Assembly (NCBI GenBank): GCA_002481295.1
Contig: DLDU01000007.1
Coordinates: 3,180-67,179 of the forward strand
Reading direction: 5' to 3'
Source: Prevotella sp. UBA7764
GTDB lineage: Bacteria; Bacteroidota; Bacteroidia; Bacteroidales; Bacteroidaceae
Length of the DNA stretch: 64,000 nucleotides
This document shows positions 9,375-17,955 of the stretch, in pieces. Both the position numbers and the translations under genes were made by a program. How positions within the stretch are numbered: the stretch's first letter is position 1; each line of letters starts with the position of its first letter. The notes beneath the pieces were generated by a model, which worked only from the letters and a program-made list of their open reading frames with translations, had not been told where the DNA came from and searched no databases.

Positions 9375-9429
9375 TGACCAAAACTAAATGGCCAAAATTA
9401 AATGACCAATACTAAATAACCAATATTTA
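9374..9429 (-). repeat. 14-bp tandem repeat, four copies, upstream of purT
   Basis: Four head-to-tail 14-base units start at 9374, 9388, 9402 and 9416 (consensus ATGACCAAAACTAA with a few changes). Read on the minus strand, toward purT, the first two units contain TAGTTTTG and TAATTTTG, both matching the Bacteroidetes -7 consensus TAnnTTTG. The other two have TAGTATTGG- and TAAATATTGG-like versions. Confidence 0.8.
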
Positions 9430-9470
9430 ATGGTCTAAGAAGAGAGATCTGTATCGAATGCAAAGGTTGA

Positions 9471-9803
9471 TCATAGATGCATAGCCTCGGCACGCTTTTT
9501 CACCAACTCGGGCAACTTGCGCCACATCATCTGCCACTCTGGAGAGATGGCGATGCGACGCAGGTCTGTGTCAATGATATGCTGCATCTGCTCAACGCTG
9601 ATATGATGCTTAGCGGCCAACTGCTCCACACTCTGCGGGGCTTGATTCCCCAATCCGAAATAGCTCTCGACGATATCTTTGTCAAGAGCGCCAAGCATTG
9701 TGAGCAGTACATCCATGTTGGCTCTGTCACCATCCGTGATGAGCAGAGCCGATGAACGCATCAGTCGCAGAAAAGCAGCTAAGCGATTAGAGAGTGCGTC
9801 CAT
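9471..9803 (-). CDS. Small sigma-region-4-like helix-turn-helix protein
   Basis: A 110-residue protein starting MDALSNRLAAF at 9803; a longer in-frame start is possible but would lie inside rfbB in another frame. The segment SVEQLAAKHHISVEQMQHII resembles the recognition helix-turn-helix of sigma-70 region 4. The first 16 bases overlap the end of rfbB, so it is probably co-transcribed and translationally coupled. There is no region 2, so it is not a complete sigma factor. It could bind DNA or RNA polymerase; the function is unknown. Confidence 0.62.
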   Translation of the reverse strand: MDALSNRLAAFLRLMRSSALLITDGDRANMDVLLTMLGALDKDIVESYFGLGNQAPQSVEQLAAKHHISVEQMQHIIDTDLRRIAISPEWQMMWRKLPELVKKRAEAMHL

Positions 9804-10953
9804 GACGCTCCTTTCCGTACATGATATCGTAGTATTTCTGGTAGTCGCCCGAAGTGACCTCCTCGATCCATTTCTGATTTTCGAGATTCCATTTGATCGT
9901 CTTGACAATACCGTCGGCAAACTTCGTCTCAGGATACCATCCCAATTCGGTCTTAATCTTTGTCGGATCGATGGCGTAACGCGCGTCATGACCGAGACGG
10001 TCAGCGACATGCTCGATGAGCGAGTCGTTGATCCAACTGATATCAAAGTCGCCGTTGGCATCCTTGACCTGCTTCTTCAACACTTGGCGCAGGTTCTTGT
10101 CGGCAGCCATCATGTCGTGGATTGTCTTGATGGTAAGCTTCACAATGTCGATGTTCTTCATCTCGTTGTGCCCTCCGACATTATAAACCTCACCGGCTCT
10201 GCCCTCACGCACAACCAGATCTATGGCTTTGCAGTGGTCTTCGACATAGAGCCAGTCACGCACATTGAGTCCCTCACCATAGACGGGCAGTTTCTTGCCG
10301 TGCAGAATATTATTGATGATCAACGGAATGAGCTTCTCTGGAAAATGGTACGGACCATAGTTGTTGGAGCATCGTGTGATGCTCACCGGCATGTGATAAG
10401 TGTCGCGGTAAGCCTGTACGAAGAAGTCGGCACTCGCCTTGCTGGCTGAGTAAGGGCTATGCGGGCACAGTGGCGTGGTCTCCGTGAAATAGCCAGTCTG
10501 GCCCAAAGCTCCATAAACCTCGTCGGTGGAAACCTGGTGATAACGCTTACCAGGTTTCCAAGTAGGATAGCCCTGCGCATCCTTACCCGTCACCCATGCA
10601 CGCCGTGCAGCATCCATCAAGTTTTGCGTACCAAGGATGTTCACGCTCAGGAAGAGCTGTGGATCCTCTATCGAACGGTCTACATGACTCTCAGCAGCGA
10701 AGTTCACCACATAGTCGATATCGTTCTCCGCAAACAGTTTATCAGCTAACTCGCGGTCGCGGATGTCACCCTTTACAAAGAAGCAACGCTTGTTGTCGAT
10801 GTCGTCCTTGATGGTACCAAGGTTTCCGGCATAGGTCAATGCGTCGAGGATAATCACCTTGATGTCTTCGTTCACATACTTTTTGTGGAGCAGATACTTG
10901 ATGAAGTTTGAGCCGATGAATCCAGCGGCTCCTGTCACAAGATAAGTTTTCAT
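9787..10953 (-). CDS. rfbB: dTDP-glucose 4,6-dehydratase
   Basis: Short-chain dehydrogenase/epimerase-family enzyme (388 residues) converting dTDP-glucose to dTDP-4-keto-6-deoxyglucose with bound NAD. It has the Rossmann motif TGAAGFIGSNF (residues 7-17), the DALTYAGN loop typical of RfbB, FAAESHVDRS, and the catalytic YSASKASADF. No rfbA, rfbC or rfbD is adjacent, so rhamnose synthesis is not encoded here as a block. The product is the substrate of the FdtA-like isomerase encoded at 6496-6906. The last bases overlap the small helix-turn-helix gene. Confidence 0.95.
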   Translation of the reverse strand: MKTYLVTGAAGFIGSNFIKYLLHKKYVNEDIKVIILDALTYAGNLGTIKDDIDNKRCFFVKGDIRDRELADKLFAENDIDYVVNFAAESHVDRSIEDPQLFLSVNILGTQNLMDAARRAWVTGKDAQGYPTWKPGKRYHQVSTDEVYGALGQTGYFTETTPLCPHSPYSASKASADFFVQAYRDTYHMPVSITRCSNNYGPYHFPEKLIPLIINNILHGKKLPVYGEGLNVRDWLYVEDHCKAIDLVVREGRAGEVYNVGGHNEMKNIDIVKLTIKTIHDMMAADKNLRQVLKKQVKDANGDFDISWINDSLIEHVADRLGHDARYAIDPTKIKTELGWYPETKFADGIVKTIKWNLENQKWIEEVTSGDYQKYYDIMYGKERHGRTL

Positions 10954-10987
10954 ATGATGCTTATTAAAATATTGTCTATTCTTGAAT

Positions 10988-11029
10988 GCTACACCTTATT
11001 ATATATATGCTACACCTTATTATATATAG
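10988..11029. repeat. Two tandem copies of a 21-bp AT-rich element
   Basis: GCTACACCTTATTATATATA occurs at 10988 and again at 11009, in the gap between rfbB and the phosphoesterase gene. A third copy lies upstream of cmk at 35497-35518. Confidence 0.8.
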
Positions 11030-11034
11030 GGAGG

Positions 11035-11532
11035 CTATCGCGAGCCCAACTTCACTACTTCGCAATCGCGGAAGTCGTCGCCGTCGATCGTCAGTCTGAC
11101 GATGGTCCGTTCCAGTTGCCATCCCGACATTCCCGCAGCTCCGGGATTGATATGCAGAAGATCGAGCTTCTTGTCCGGCATGATTCTCAGTATATGAGAG
11201 TGACCGTCAACGAAGAGCTTTGGTGGATTGCGTCTAATCATGTCTCTTACCGAGGGATCGTAATGACCGGGATAACCGCCGATATGCTTCATCAGCACAT
11301 CGACCTCCTCACATTTAAATCGCAGGATCTCGGGATAGCGGGCACGAACATCCACATCATCAATATTGCCATAGACAGCCCTGAAGCGCGGGCGCAAATC
11401 CTCGAAAGCGTTGGCCAGCGACAGGCTGCCGATGTCACCTGCATGCCAGATCTCATCACAATCTGCCATATAGGTGACATACTTCTCGTCCCAAAAGCCA
11501 TGTGTATCACTGATGATCGCTATTCTTTTCAT
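11035..11532 (-). CDS. YfcE/MJ0936-type metallophosphoesterase
   Basis: A 165-residue calcineurin-like phosphoesterase. All metal-binding motifs are visible: SDTHGFWD (residues 8-15), HAGDIG, GNIDD and DGHSHILR, with GGYPGHYD between. Small stand-alone members of this family hydrolyse phosphodiesters; the natural substrate is unknown. It is the last gene of a minus-strand run after the cytidylate-kinase-like gene (12-base gap) and MATE gene, suggesting one transcript. Confidence 0.88.
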   Translation of the reverse strand: MKRIAIISDTHGFWDEKYVTYMADCDEIWHAGDIGSLSLANAFEDLRPRFRAVYGNIDDVDVRARYPEILRFKCEEVDVLMKHIGGYPGHYDPSVRDMIRRNPPKLFVDGHSHILRIMPDKKLDLLHINPGAAGMSGWQLERTIVRLTIDGDDFRDCEVVKLGSR

Positions 11533-11544
11533 AGATTGTCTGTG

Positions 11545-12201
11545 TCAAGGTTTTATTTCAGAATGAATCTCTTGTTGCTGCAAGTCAAAACGTTTACGGA
11601 TAAACCGGGTGATAAAATCCAAAGTACCTTCCATCCCGAGTACACTGGAGTTGATACACAGGTCGTAGCTCTCTGCTGCCCCCCACGTCTTTCCAGTATA
11701 GTAATTGTAATAGGATGCGCGCTCCTCCTCATGCTTGTGGATATATTTCCGTCCGTTTGCCCTGTCGAGACCATGCCGTTTGCAGACCCGCTGCAGCCGC
11801 TGGTCGATATTGGCAGAGATAAAAATGCTCACCGTGTTTTTCATATCCCGAAGCACATAGTCGGCAGTGCGTCCTACGAAAACACAACTGCTTTCTTGGG
11901 CAGCCTTGCGGATGGCATCGCTTTGAAACTGATAGAGGCTTTCCTGCGAGAACTCATTTTTGTAATAAGGACTCTCGCCAAAGAGTGAACCGTGGATATG
12001 AAAGAGAGAACGAAGGAAACCTTTGTGCTCATCGTTCTGCTCGAAGAACTTCTCACAGAATCCACTTTCCTTGGCAGCCAAGTTGAGAAGCTCCTTGTCG
12101 TAAAACTTACAGCCGAACTGTTCTGCCAACTGCCGGGCGATGATCCGGCCACCGGAACCTATCTGCCGGCCAATGTTAATGATTATCTTCTTGTCCTCCA
12201 T
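11545..12201 (-). CDS. Cytidylate-kinase-like P-loop protein
   Basis: A 218-residue protein of the cytidylate-kinase-like family, starting MEDKKIIINIGRQIGSGGR. The GRQIGSGGRIIARQLA segment corresponds to the P-loop but lacks the canonical GKS/T, which is typical of this family. VFVGRTADYVLRD and FISANIDQRLQRVCKRHG follow the kinase pattern. True cmk is encoded separately at 35558, so this paralogue is unlikely to be the housekeeping enzyme. It is flanked at 15 and 12 bases by the MATE and phosphoesterase genes. Confidence 0.82.
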   Translation of the reverse strand: MEDKKIIINIGRQIGSGGRIIARQLAEQFGCKFYDKELLNLAAKESGFCEKFFEQNDEHKGFLRSLFHIHGSLFGESPYYKNEFSQESLYQFQSDAIRKAAQESSCVFVGRTADYVLRDMKNTVSIFISANIDQRLQRVCKRHGLDRANGRKYIHKHEEERASYYNYYTGKTWGAAESYDLCINSSVLGMEGTLDFITRFIRKRFDLQQQEIHSEIKP

Positions 12202-12216
12202 GTCGAGTCAGTTGTT

Positions 12217-13566
12217 TTACATATTAGATTTTCTGACAAACCAAATCATGGTCACACCCGCCATCACTGCCGCAATAAAGTCCGAAGCCGGTAAGGCATA
12301 CCAAACACCGTCAATTCCGAAGAACAGCGGTAATACCAGCAGCAAAGGCAAGAGAAAGATCAGTTGTCGGGAAAGAGAGAGGAATATGCTTAGTTGTACT
12401 TTTCCTATACATTGGAAGAATGTCGTGATCACCATTTGCGCTCCCACGACAGGGAATACCAGCATGTTCAGCCGGATGGCCTTCACTGACATCTTGATCA
12501 ACTGCGGATCGCTCGTGAACAAACGTGCCACAGCATGCGGCAGAAACATTGCGACCAGCCAGCCCACCGTCATGATACACACGCCAGCCATAATGGAGAT
12601 GTCTACTACACGACGCAGACGGTCGAACTGCTGACTGCCATAGTTATAACCTGCTATTGGCTGCATACCCTGGTTGAGTCCCATGACAAACATCATAAAC
12701 ACCATACTCAACGCATTGGCGATGCCATAGGAGCCGACGGACAGGTCTCCGCCATAGCGCACCAACTGGTTGTTCATGAAGATGACAATGACACAGGCAG
12801 TGGCATTCATCAAGAAAGGCGAAATGCCAATACTCAGGATCAGCTTCACCAGACTTCCCTTCAAACGATAGATGCCCCGCTTGAGATGGAGCAACTGACG
12901 TTTGTCGGCAAAGAACTTCATCTGCCACGTCAGCGCGATGCTTTGGGCGACAACAGTTCCCAAGGCTGCTCCCCGTATGCCCCAACGCCACCAATAGATG
13001 AAGATGAAGTCAAAAACTATGTTCAAGCCCACCGACATGATAGTAGCCATCATCGCCTTGCGTGGCTTACTCGCTGCACGCAACACGGCGTTCATGCCAA
13101 AATACATGTGAGAGACGACGTTGCCCAACAGGATGATCTGCATGAAGGCACGTGCATATGGGAGTGTATGGTCGCTTGCGCCAAAGAAGCGAAGAATGGG
13201 ATCGAGGAAGATAAGGCTGACCACGGAGAAGGCTACTCCTATAATAAGGTTGAGTGTCACCGTGTTGCCAAGAAGCTGTTCTGCCGTCTGATAATCACGT
13301 TGTCCAAGCTTCACCGATATAGACGTGGACGAACCGACACCTACTGCTGCACCGAAAGCGGCGCCAAGGTTCATAAAGGGAAAAGTGATGGCAAGACCCG
13401 AGATAGCCATTGGACCCACCACCTGACCAATAAATACCCGGTCGATGATATTGTAGAGTGATGCCGCAGTCATCGCCACCATAGCCGGCAAAGCATACTG
13501 CAACAGCAAATGCCCTACGGGCTTAGTGCCCAAGGCCAATGTCTCTTTCTTATTATCTGCTTCCAT
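12217..13566 (-). CDS. MATE-family efflux transporter
   Basis: Multidrug and toxic-compound extrusion (MATE) family membrane protein of 449 residues with about 12 hydrophobic segments. MATE features include RVFIGQVVGPMAISGLAIT after the first helix and the repeat-half QPIAGYNYGSQQFDRLRRV. I place the start at MEADNKKETLALG (13566); the longer frame begins upstream of a TACTTTTG box and would span the promoter. It heads a minus-strand run with the cytidylate-kinase-like and phosphoesterase genes and diverges from the subtilase gene. The substrate is unknown. Confidence 0.9.
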   Translation of the reverse strand: MEADNKKETLALGTKPVGHLLLQYALPAMVAMTAASLYNIIDRVFIGQVVGPMAISGLAITFPFMNLGAAFGAAVGVGSSTSISVKLGQRDYQTAEQLLGNTVTLNLIIGVAFSVVSLIFLDPILRFFGASDHTLPYARAFMQIILLGNVVSHMYFGMNAVLRAASKPRKAMMATIMSVGLNIVFDFIFIYWWRWGIRGAALGTVVAQSIALTWQMKFFADKRQLLHLKRGIYRLKGSLVKLILSIGISPFLMNATACVIVIFMNNQLVRYGGDLSVGSYGIANALSMVFMMFVMGLNQGMQPIAGYNYGSQQFDRLRRVVDISIMAGVCIMTVGWLVAMFLPHAVARLFTSDPQLIKMSVKAIRLNMLVFPVVGAQMVITTFFQCIGKVQLSIFLSLSRQLIFLLPLLLVLPLFFGIDGVWYALPASDFIAAVMAGVTMIWFVRKSNM

Positions 13567-13573
13567 ATATTTG

Positions 13574-13581
13574 CAAAAGTA
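13574..13581 (-). promoter_or_regulatory. Candidate -7 box for the MATE operon
   Basis: TACTTTTG on the minus strand lies 7 bases before the chosen MATE start, implying a very short leader. There is no TTTG at the expected -33 spacing, so the match is partial. Confidence 0.35.
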
Positions 13582-13590
13582 CGAAAAATA

Positions 13591-13622
13591 TTTGGAGTTT
13601 TGCCTTTTTCCACGTACTTTTG
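13591..13622 (+). promoter_or_regulatory. Bacteroidetes promoter for the subtilase-xse operon
   Basis: TTTG at 13591-13594, a 20-base spacer, and TACTTTTG at 13615-13622 match the TTTG/TAnnTTTG consensus exactly. The start codon of the subtilase is 27 bases further on. Confidence 0.75.
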
Positions 13623-13649
13623 CAATTCTAAACAATAGTTTTTTAGTTT

Positions 13650-15059
13650 ATGCGCAACGTCGTAGTCATCATTGTCTTCTTTTTACTGCAAAACCTCGGT
13701 GCTTTTGCGGCAAAGGGGCGCATTGCATATCCTGGTGGCAAATTCTATATCTACCGTATCTCTTTAACGGACAAGAAAGGTTCGCCCGGCACGCTTGACC
13801 ATCCCGAGAAGTATCTTTCCCAAAAGGCTCTTCTCCGCCGTGAGCGCCAACACATAGCCGTCGACTCGCTCGACCTGCCCTTGTCGGCTGTCTATCTCAA
13901 CGGGCTCAGAAACGAAGGCGCACAAGTCATCGGCGGCAGCAAATGGAACAACACTGTACTCGTCCGCACTAAGGACACCACTATCATGACCCGTCTGCGC
14001 GCCCTACCCTACGTCAAGAGTTCCATTCGTGTATTCAAGGCTCCCGACTCCACGACCGTGATGCTTCCCGACGACATCGACAAAGATGCGCTCGGGAAAA
14101 AGCCTTCCGGCGACTTCTATGGCCGCGGAGCTATCCAACTCGACATGCTCAATGGCCGCAAAGTCCATCAGGCAGGCTTTCGGGGCAAAGGCATGCTCAT
14201 CGCGGTCATCGACGGCGGATATATGAATACCGACAAACTTGCACGGCATTACCATTTCAATATCGTCGGGCAGCACGACTGCGTATGGCCCTACGACGAC
14301 AACGTATACCATCTGCTGAGCCACGGCACGATGGTGCTCTCCACCATGGCTTCCAATGTCGACAGCGTGTTTGTCGGCACAGCTCCCGACGCGTCTTACC
14401 TGCTCCTGCGCAGTGAGGACGGACGCAGCGAGCAGCTCGTGGAGGAAGACTACTGGACGCAGGCAGCGGAATACGCTGATTCCGTGGGTGCCGACATCAT
14501 CAACTCATCGCTGGGCTACACCGTCTTTGACGACGAAAACACAAGCATCCACTATCGCGACCAAGACGGAAAGACACAACTCATCTCCCGCACTGCTTCC
14601 ACACTGACCAGCCGGGGCATGGTGCTCGTGTGCAGCGCAGGCAACGAGGGCATGAAGTTCTGGAAGCGCATCGGCTGTCCCGCCGACGCTTTCGACATTC
14701 TCTCCGTGGCTGCTCTCTCCGACGACAGTGTCAACGCGCTCTTCTCCTCACTCGGACCTTCTATCGACGGACGCGTAAAGCCCGACGTGGCTGCCCTCGG
14801 CGTGGGAGCCACCGTTGTCAGCGGAGCCGGAAAGATCATCCATGCCAACGGCACATCGTTTGCCTCGCCCATCCTCTGCGGCATGGTGGCGTGTCTGTGG
14901 CAGGCCATGCCCGACAAGACCGCTTACGAGATTATCGATATGGTCAAGAAAGCCGGCAACCGCTACAGCCATCCCGACAATATCTTCGGCTACGGCATTC
15001 CTGACTTTTACCACATCCTGGAATACCAACGCTCAACCATACCTACACCCCGACAATGA
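13650..15059 (+). CDS. Secreted S8-family serine peptidase (subtilase)
   Basis: A 469-residue exported subtilisin-like protease. A signal peptide ends near LGAFA (residue 20). An N-terminal region of about 130 residues probably acts as the inhibitor/prodomain. The catalytic triad is Asp188 (AVIDGGY), His225 (SHGTMV) and Ser403 (NGTSFASP); the oxyanion asparagine is Asn332 (CSAGNEG). There is no obvious C-terminal secretion domain. The stop overlaps the xseA start in ATGA, so it is coupled to exonuclease VII, probably through shared transcription rather than function. Confidence 0.93.
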   Translation: MRNVVVIIVFFLLQNLGAFAAKGRIAYPGGKFYIYRISLTDKKGSPGTLDHPEKYLSQKALLRRERQHIAVDSLDLPLSAVYLNGLRNEGAQVIGGSKWNNTVLVRTKDTTIMTRLRALPYVKSSIRVFKAPDSTTVMLPDDIDKDALGKKPSGDFYGRGAIQLDMLNGRKVHQAGFRGKGMLIAVIDGGYMNTDKLARHYHFNIVGQHDCVWPYDDNVYHLLSHGTMVLSTMASNVDSVFVGTAPDASYLLLRSEDGRSEQLVEEDYWTQAAEYADSVGADIINSSLGYTVFDDENTSIHYRDQDGKTQLISRTASTLTSRGMVLVCSAGNEGMKFWKRIGCPADAFDILSVAALSDDSVNALFSSLGPSIDGRVKPDVAALGVGATVVSGAGKIIHANGTSFASPILCGMVACLWQAMPDKTAYEIIDMVKKAGNRYSHPDNIFGYGIPDFYHILEYQRSTIPTPRQ

Positions 15060-16372
15060 AAGCATTAACTCTTTACGAACTCAACAATCTCGTCAGAGGC
15101 GTCATCGAGGCAACGCTCGACCGTCCCTATTGGGTCGAAGCCGAACTGTCTGAGGCGCGTGAGGTACGTGGGCACTGCTACATGGAGTTGGTGCAGAAAG
15201 ACGAATACTCCGCCACGCCGGTGGCACGCGCCTCGGCGAAATGCTGGCACAATGTATGGATGAGACTCAAACCGCACTTCGAGCAGATCACGGGACAGAC
15301 GCTTCATGCAGGTATGAAAGTGCTGTTGCTGGTCACAGCCAATTTCCACGAGGCTTACGGTTTCTCATGGATTGTTCAGGACATCGACCCCACTTACACG
15401 ATGGGCGCCATGGCCCGCAAACGACAGGAGATCATCCGCCAGCTCAAGGAAGAAGGCGTCTTCGACCTGCAACGGCAGTTGCAGCTCCCTCTTTTCGCCC
15501 AGCACATCGCGGTCATCTCCAGCGAGCAGGCCGCTGGATTCGGCGACTTCTGCAACCAACTCGACAACAACGACTATGGTTTCTACTTTTCGTACACGCT
15601 CTTCCCAGCCATCATGCAGGGTGAGCAAGTCGAGAGCAGTGTCATCCATGCACTGAATGACATCTTTGACCGGGCCGACGATTTCGATGCCGTAGTGCTC
15701 ATCCGTGGTGGTGGCGCCACTGCCGACATGAGCGGCTTCGACACGCTGGCACTCGCCGAAAACGTGGCCAACTTCCCCCTTCCCATCATCACGGGCATCG
15801 GACACGAGCGCGACGAGAGCATCCTCGACATGATCTCGTTCCAACGAGTGAAGACACCGACAGCAGCAGCAGCCTTTCTCATCGACCACTTAGCGGCGGC
15901 CGACAGCCACTTGCAAATGCTCGGGCAGCGCACCGTGACGTATGTCAACACACGTATGCAGCAAGAGCGCAGCCGTCTCGACCACCTTGCCCATCGCATC
16001 CCAATGCTGTTTTCCCTTGTCAAAACCCGCCAGGGAGCAATTATCGACCGGTTGTCACAACAGATTCTCTCGCTCATGCGGCAACAGCTCTCTCAGGCAC
16101 GCTACCACCTTGAGCTGATTCATGGACACACGTTGCCAGCCCTCACGCAGAGACTCAGTACAGAGAAGCACCGGCTCGAACAGTACGGTCTAAGGTTGAA
16201 GGCCGTGGATCCACAGATCATCCTGCAACGCGGCTATAGCCTGACAACTCTTCATGGCAAGGCCATCCGCGATGCCTCCACCCTCAAAGAGGGCGACACC
16301 ATCGTGACCCGCTTCGCCCAAGGGTCTGTTTCCTCTATCGTGAAATCACAACAGCAAAAACATCACGCATAA
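15056..16372 (+). CDS. xseA: Exodeoxyribonuclease VII large subunit
   Basis: Catalytic subunit of exonuclease VII, which degrades single-stranded DNA from both ends. The 438-residue protein begins with an OB-fold nucleic-acid-binding domain (PYWVEAELSEAREVRGHCYMEL), followed by the XseA core with IAVISSEQAAGFGDF, VVLIRGGGATADM and ITGIGHERDESILD, and TPTAAAAFL. A coiled-coil-rich C-terminal region fits the subunit's long arm. It overlaps the subtilase stop by 4 bases and is followed 3 bases later by xseB. Confidence 0.95.
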   Translation: MKALTLYELNNLVRGVIEATLDRPYWVEAELSEAREVRGHCYMELVQKDEYSATPVARASAKCWHNVWMRLKPHFEQITGQTLHAGMKVLLLVTANFHEAYGFSWIVQDIDPTYTMGAMARKRQEIIRQLKEEGVFDLQRQLQLPLFAQHIAVISSEQAAGFGDFCNQLDNNDYGFYFSYTLFPAIMQGEQVESSVIHALNDIFDRADDFDAVVLIRGGGATADMSGFDTLALAENVANFPLPIITGIGHERDESILDMISFQRVKTPTAAAAFLIDHLAAADSHLQMLGQRTVTYVNTRMQQERSRLDHLAHRIPMLFSLVKTRQGAIIDRLSQQILSLMRQQLSQARYHLELIHGHTLPALTQRLSTEKHRLEQYGLRLKAVDPQIILQRGYSLTTLHGKAIRDASTLKEGDTIVTRFAQGSVSSIVKSQQQKHHA

Positions 16373-16375
16373 ACT

Positions 16376-16582
16376 ATGAAAGCAATAAAATATGAGGATG
16401 CCATCCGACAACTGGAAGACATCGTAGAGAAATTGGAAAACAACGAGTTGGACATCGACGAGATGCCTGAGGCATTGAAGCGAGCCCAACAGTTGCTCAA
16501 GCTCTGCCGCGACCGGCTCACCAAGACCGACGCTGAGATACAAAAGATACAAGAGGAGGCGAAAGATGCACCTAATGCATAA
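16376..16582 (+). CDS. xseB: Exodeoxyribonuclease VII small subunit
   Basis: A 68-residue helical protein matching XseB: YEDAIRQLEDIVEKLENNELDID is the signature region, and the length is normal for the family. Several copies bind one XseA to form exonuclease VII. It begins 3 bases after the xseA stop. Confidence 0.93.
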   Translation: MKAIKYEDAIRQLEDIVEKLENNELDIDEMPEALKRAQQLLKLCRDRLTKTDAEIQKIQEEAKDAPNA

Positions 16583-16617
16583 TTTTTCGCGATCTGTTCA
16601 AAAAACAAGAATAGAAA

Positions 16618-16649
16618 GTTGTAAATTACAACTATTATGTGTAATTTTG
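16618..16649 (+). promoter_or_regulatory. Promoter for ilvE
   Basis: GTTG at 16618-16621 (one mismatch to TTTG), 20-base spacer, TAATTTTG at 16642-16649. The ilvE start lies 38 bases downstream. Confidence 0.65.
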
Positions 16650-16687
16650 CAGTAAATTATAAGAAAGCAATTTAAAACGTATTGTGT

Positions 16688-17704
16688 ATGAAAGATTTAG
16701 ATTGGGGTAATCTGTCATTTGGTTACATGAAGACAGACTACAATGTTCGTTGTTACTATCGTGATGGTAAGTGGGGCGAGATAGAGGTCTGCTCCGACGA
16801 ATTCCTGAAGCTTCACATGGCAGCCACCTGCCTCCACTATGGTCAGGAGGCTTTCGAGGGACTGAAAGCTTATCGCTGCCCCGACGGCAAGGTACGTATC
16901 TTCCGTGTCAAGGATAATGCCGAGCGCCTGCAGAGCACGTGCGAAGGTATCGTCATGCCAAAGGTGCCGACAGAGCTGTTTGAAGAGATGGTCAAGAAAG
17001 TCGTACGCCTCAATCAAGAATATATCCCCACCTATGAGAGCGGTGCCACGCTCTATATCCGTCCGCTGCTCATCGGTACGAGCGCACAGGTGGGCGTGCA
17101 TCCCTCTAAGGAATACCTGTTCATGATCTTTGTCACACCGGTAGGTCCTTACTTCAAGGGTGGCTTCGTCTGCAACAAATACGCCATTGTCCGCGACTAC
17201 GACCGTGCCGCTCCTTTAGGCACAGGCCGCTACAAAGTCGGCGGCAACTACGCTGCTTCTCTGCGTGCCCACATGTACGCTGCCGGCAAAGGCTATGGCA
17301 GTGAGTTCTATCTCGACGCCAAGGAAAAGAAATACGTCGACGAGTGCGGTGCCGCCAACTTCTTTGGTATCAAGAATGGCACTTATATCACACCGAAGAG
17401 CACGTCTATCCTGCCTTCCATCACCAACAAGAGCCTCATGCAGATTGCTGAGGATCTGGGGCTGAAGGTAGAGCGTCGTCCCGTGCCCGAGGAAGAACTG
17501 CCTACCTTTGAGGAAGCCGGAGCCTGCGGTACAGCAGCCGTGATTTCACCGATCTCTGAGCTCGACGACCTCGACACAGGCAAGAAATATGTCTTCGGCG
17601 ACAAACCGGGACCCTGGTCTACCAAGCTCTACAACACATTGCGCGGTATTCAGTACGGCACCGTAGAGGACAAGCACGGCTGGACAACCGTCGTCATCGA
17701 GTAA
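16688..17704 (+). CDS. ilvE: Branched-chain amino acid aminotransferase
   Basis: PLP fold-type IV transaminase interconverting leucine, isoleucine and valine with their keto acids. It has 338 residues from the ATG at 16688; a TTG two codons earlier is less likely. Features include HYGQEAFEGLKAY near residue 50, the active-site lysine region GRYKVGGNYAASL, the EFYLDA segment, and ECGAANFFGIK. The two-domain length fits the eukaryote-like BCAT subclass (about 340-350 residues). It stands alone between its own promoter and a terminator. Confidence 0.94.
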   Translation: MKDLDWGNLSFGYMKTDYNVRCYYRDGKWGEIEVCSDEFLKLHMAATCLHYGQEAFEGLKAYRCPDGKVRIFRVKDNAERLQSTCEGIVMPKVPTELFEEMVKKVVRLNQEYIPTYESGATLYIRPLLIGTSAQVGVHPSKEYLFMIFVTPVGPYFKGGFVCNKYAIVRDYDRAAPLGTGRYKVGGNYAASLRAHMYAAGKGYGSEFYLDAKEKKYVDECGAANFFGIKNGTYITPKSTSILPSITNKSLMQIAEDLGLKVERRPVPEEELPTFEEAGACGTAAVISPISELDDLDTGKKYVFGDKPGPWSTKLYNTLRGIQYGTVEDKHGWTTVVIE

Positions 17705-17736
17705 GTAAGGAAGTCTACACCTCTTTTCTTTATTAT

Positions 17737-17772
17737 AATAGCCGGAGCCTTCGGGGATCCGGCTATTTTTAT
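17737..17772 (+). terminator. Rho-independent terminator after ilvE
   Basis: Arms AATAGCCGGA (17737-17746) and TCCGGCTATT (17758-17767), 10 of 10 paired, followed by a T run. It is 33 bases after the ilvE stop. Confidence 0.88.
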
Positions 17773-17906
17773 TACATCATAATAAAAGAAAATAAATAGA
17801 ATAGAGTAAGATTTCGTCTACTCTGTTACTATGTCATTCATTTGATTCACCCTACCTCAAAATAAGGTTGGCTGCAATCGGGAACACAAAGAAAAAAGTG
17901 TTTTTC

Positions 17907-17937
17907 TTTGATATTCCACTCGTTTGCACTACCTTTG
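17907..17937 (+). promoter_or_regulatory. Consensus promoter for trmB
   Basis: TTTG at 17907-17910, 19-base spacer, TACCTTTG at 17930-17937. Because it lies downstream of the earliest in-frame start (17908), it supports translation from the ATG at 17956. Confidence 0.78.
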
Positions 17938-17955
17938 CACTACAAAAAGAAATAT

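Noticed and set aside
11545..12201. Calling this gene cmk
   Set aside because: The P-loop lacks GKS/T and a canonical cytidylate kinase is encoded at 35558-36250, so the gene is described as cytidylate-kinase-like only.
16583..16687. Riboswitch or peptide leader before ilvE
   Set aside because: The promoter leaves a leader of only about 30 nt, too short for a T-box, riboswitch or leader peptide with attenuator.
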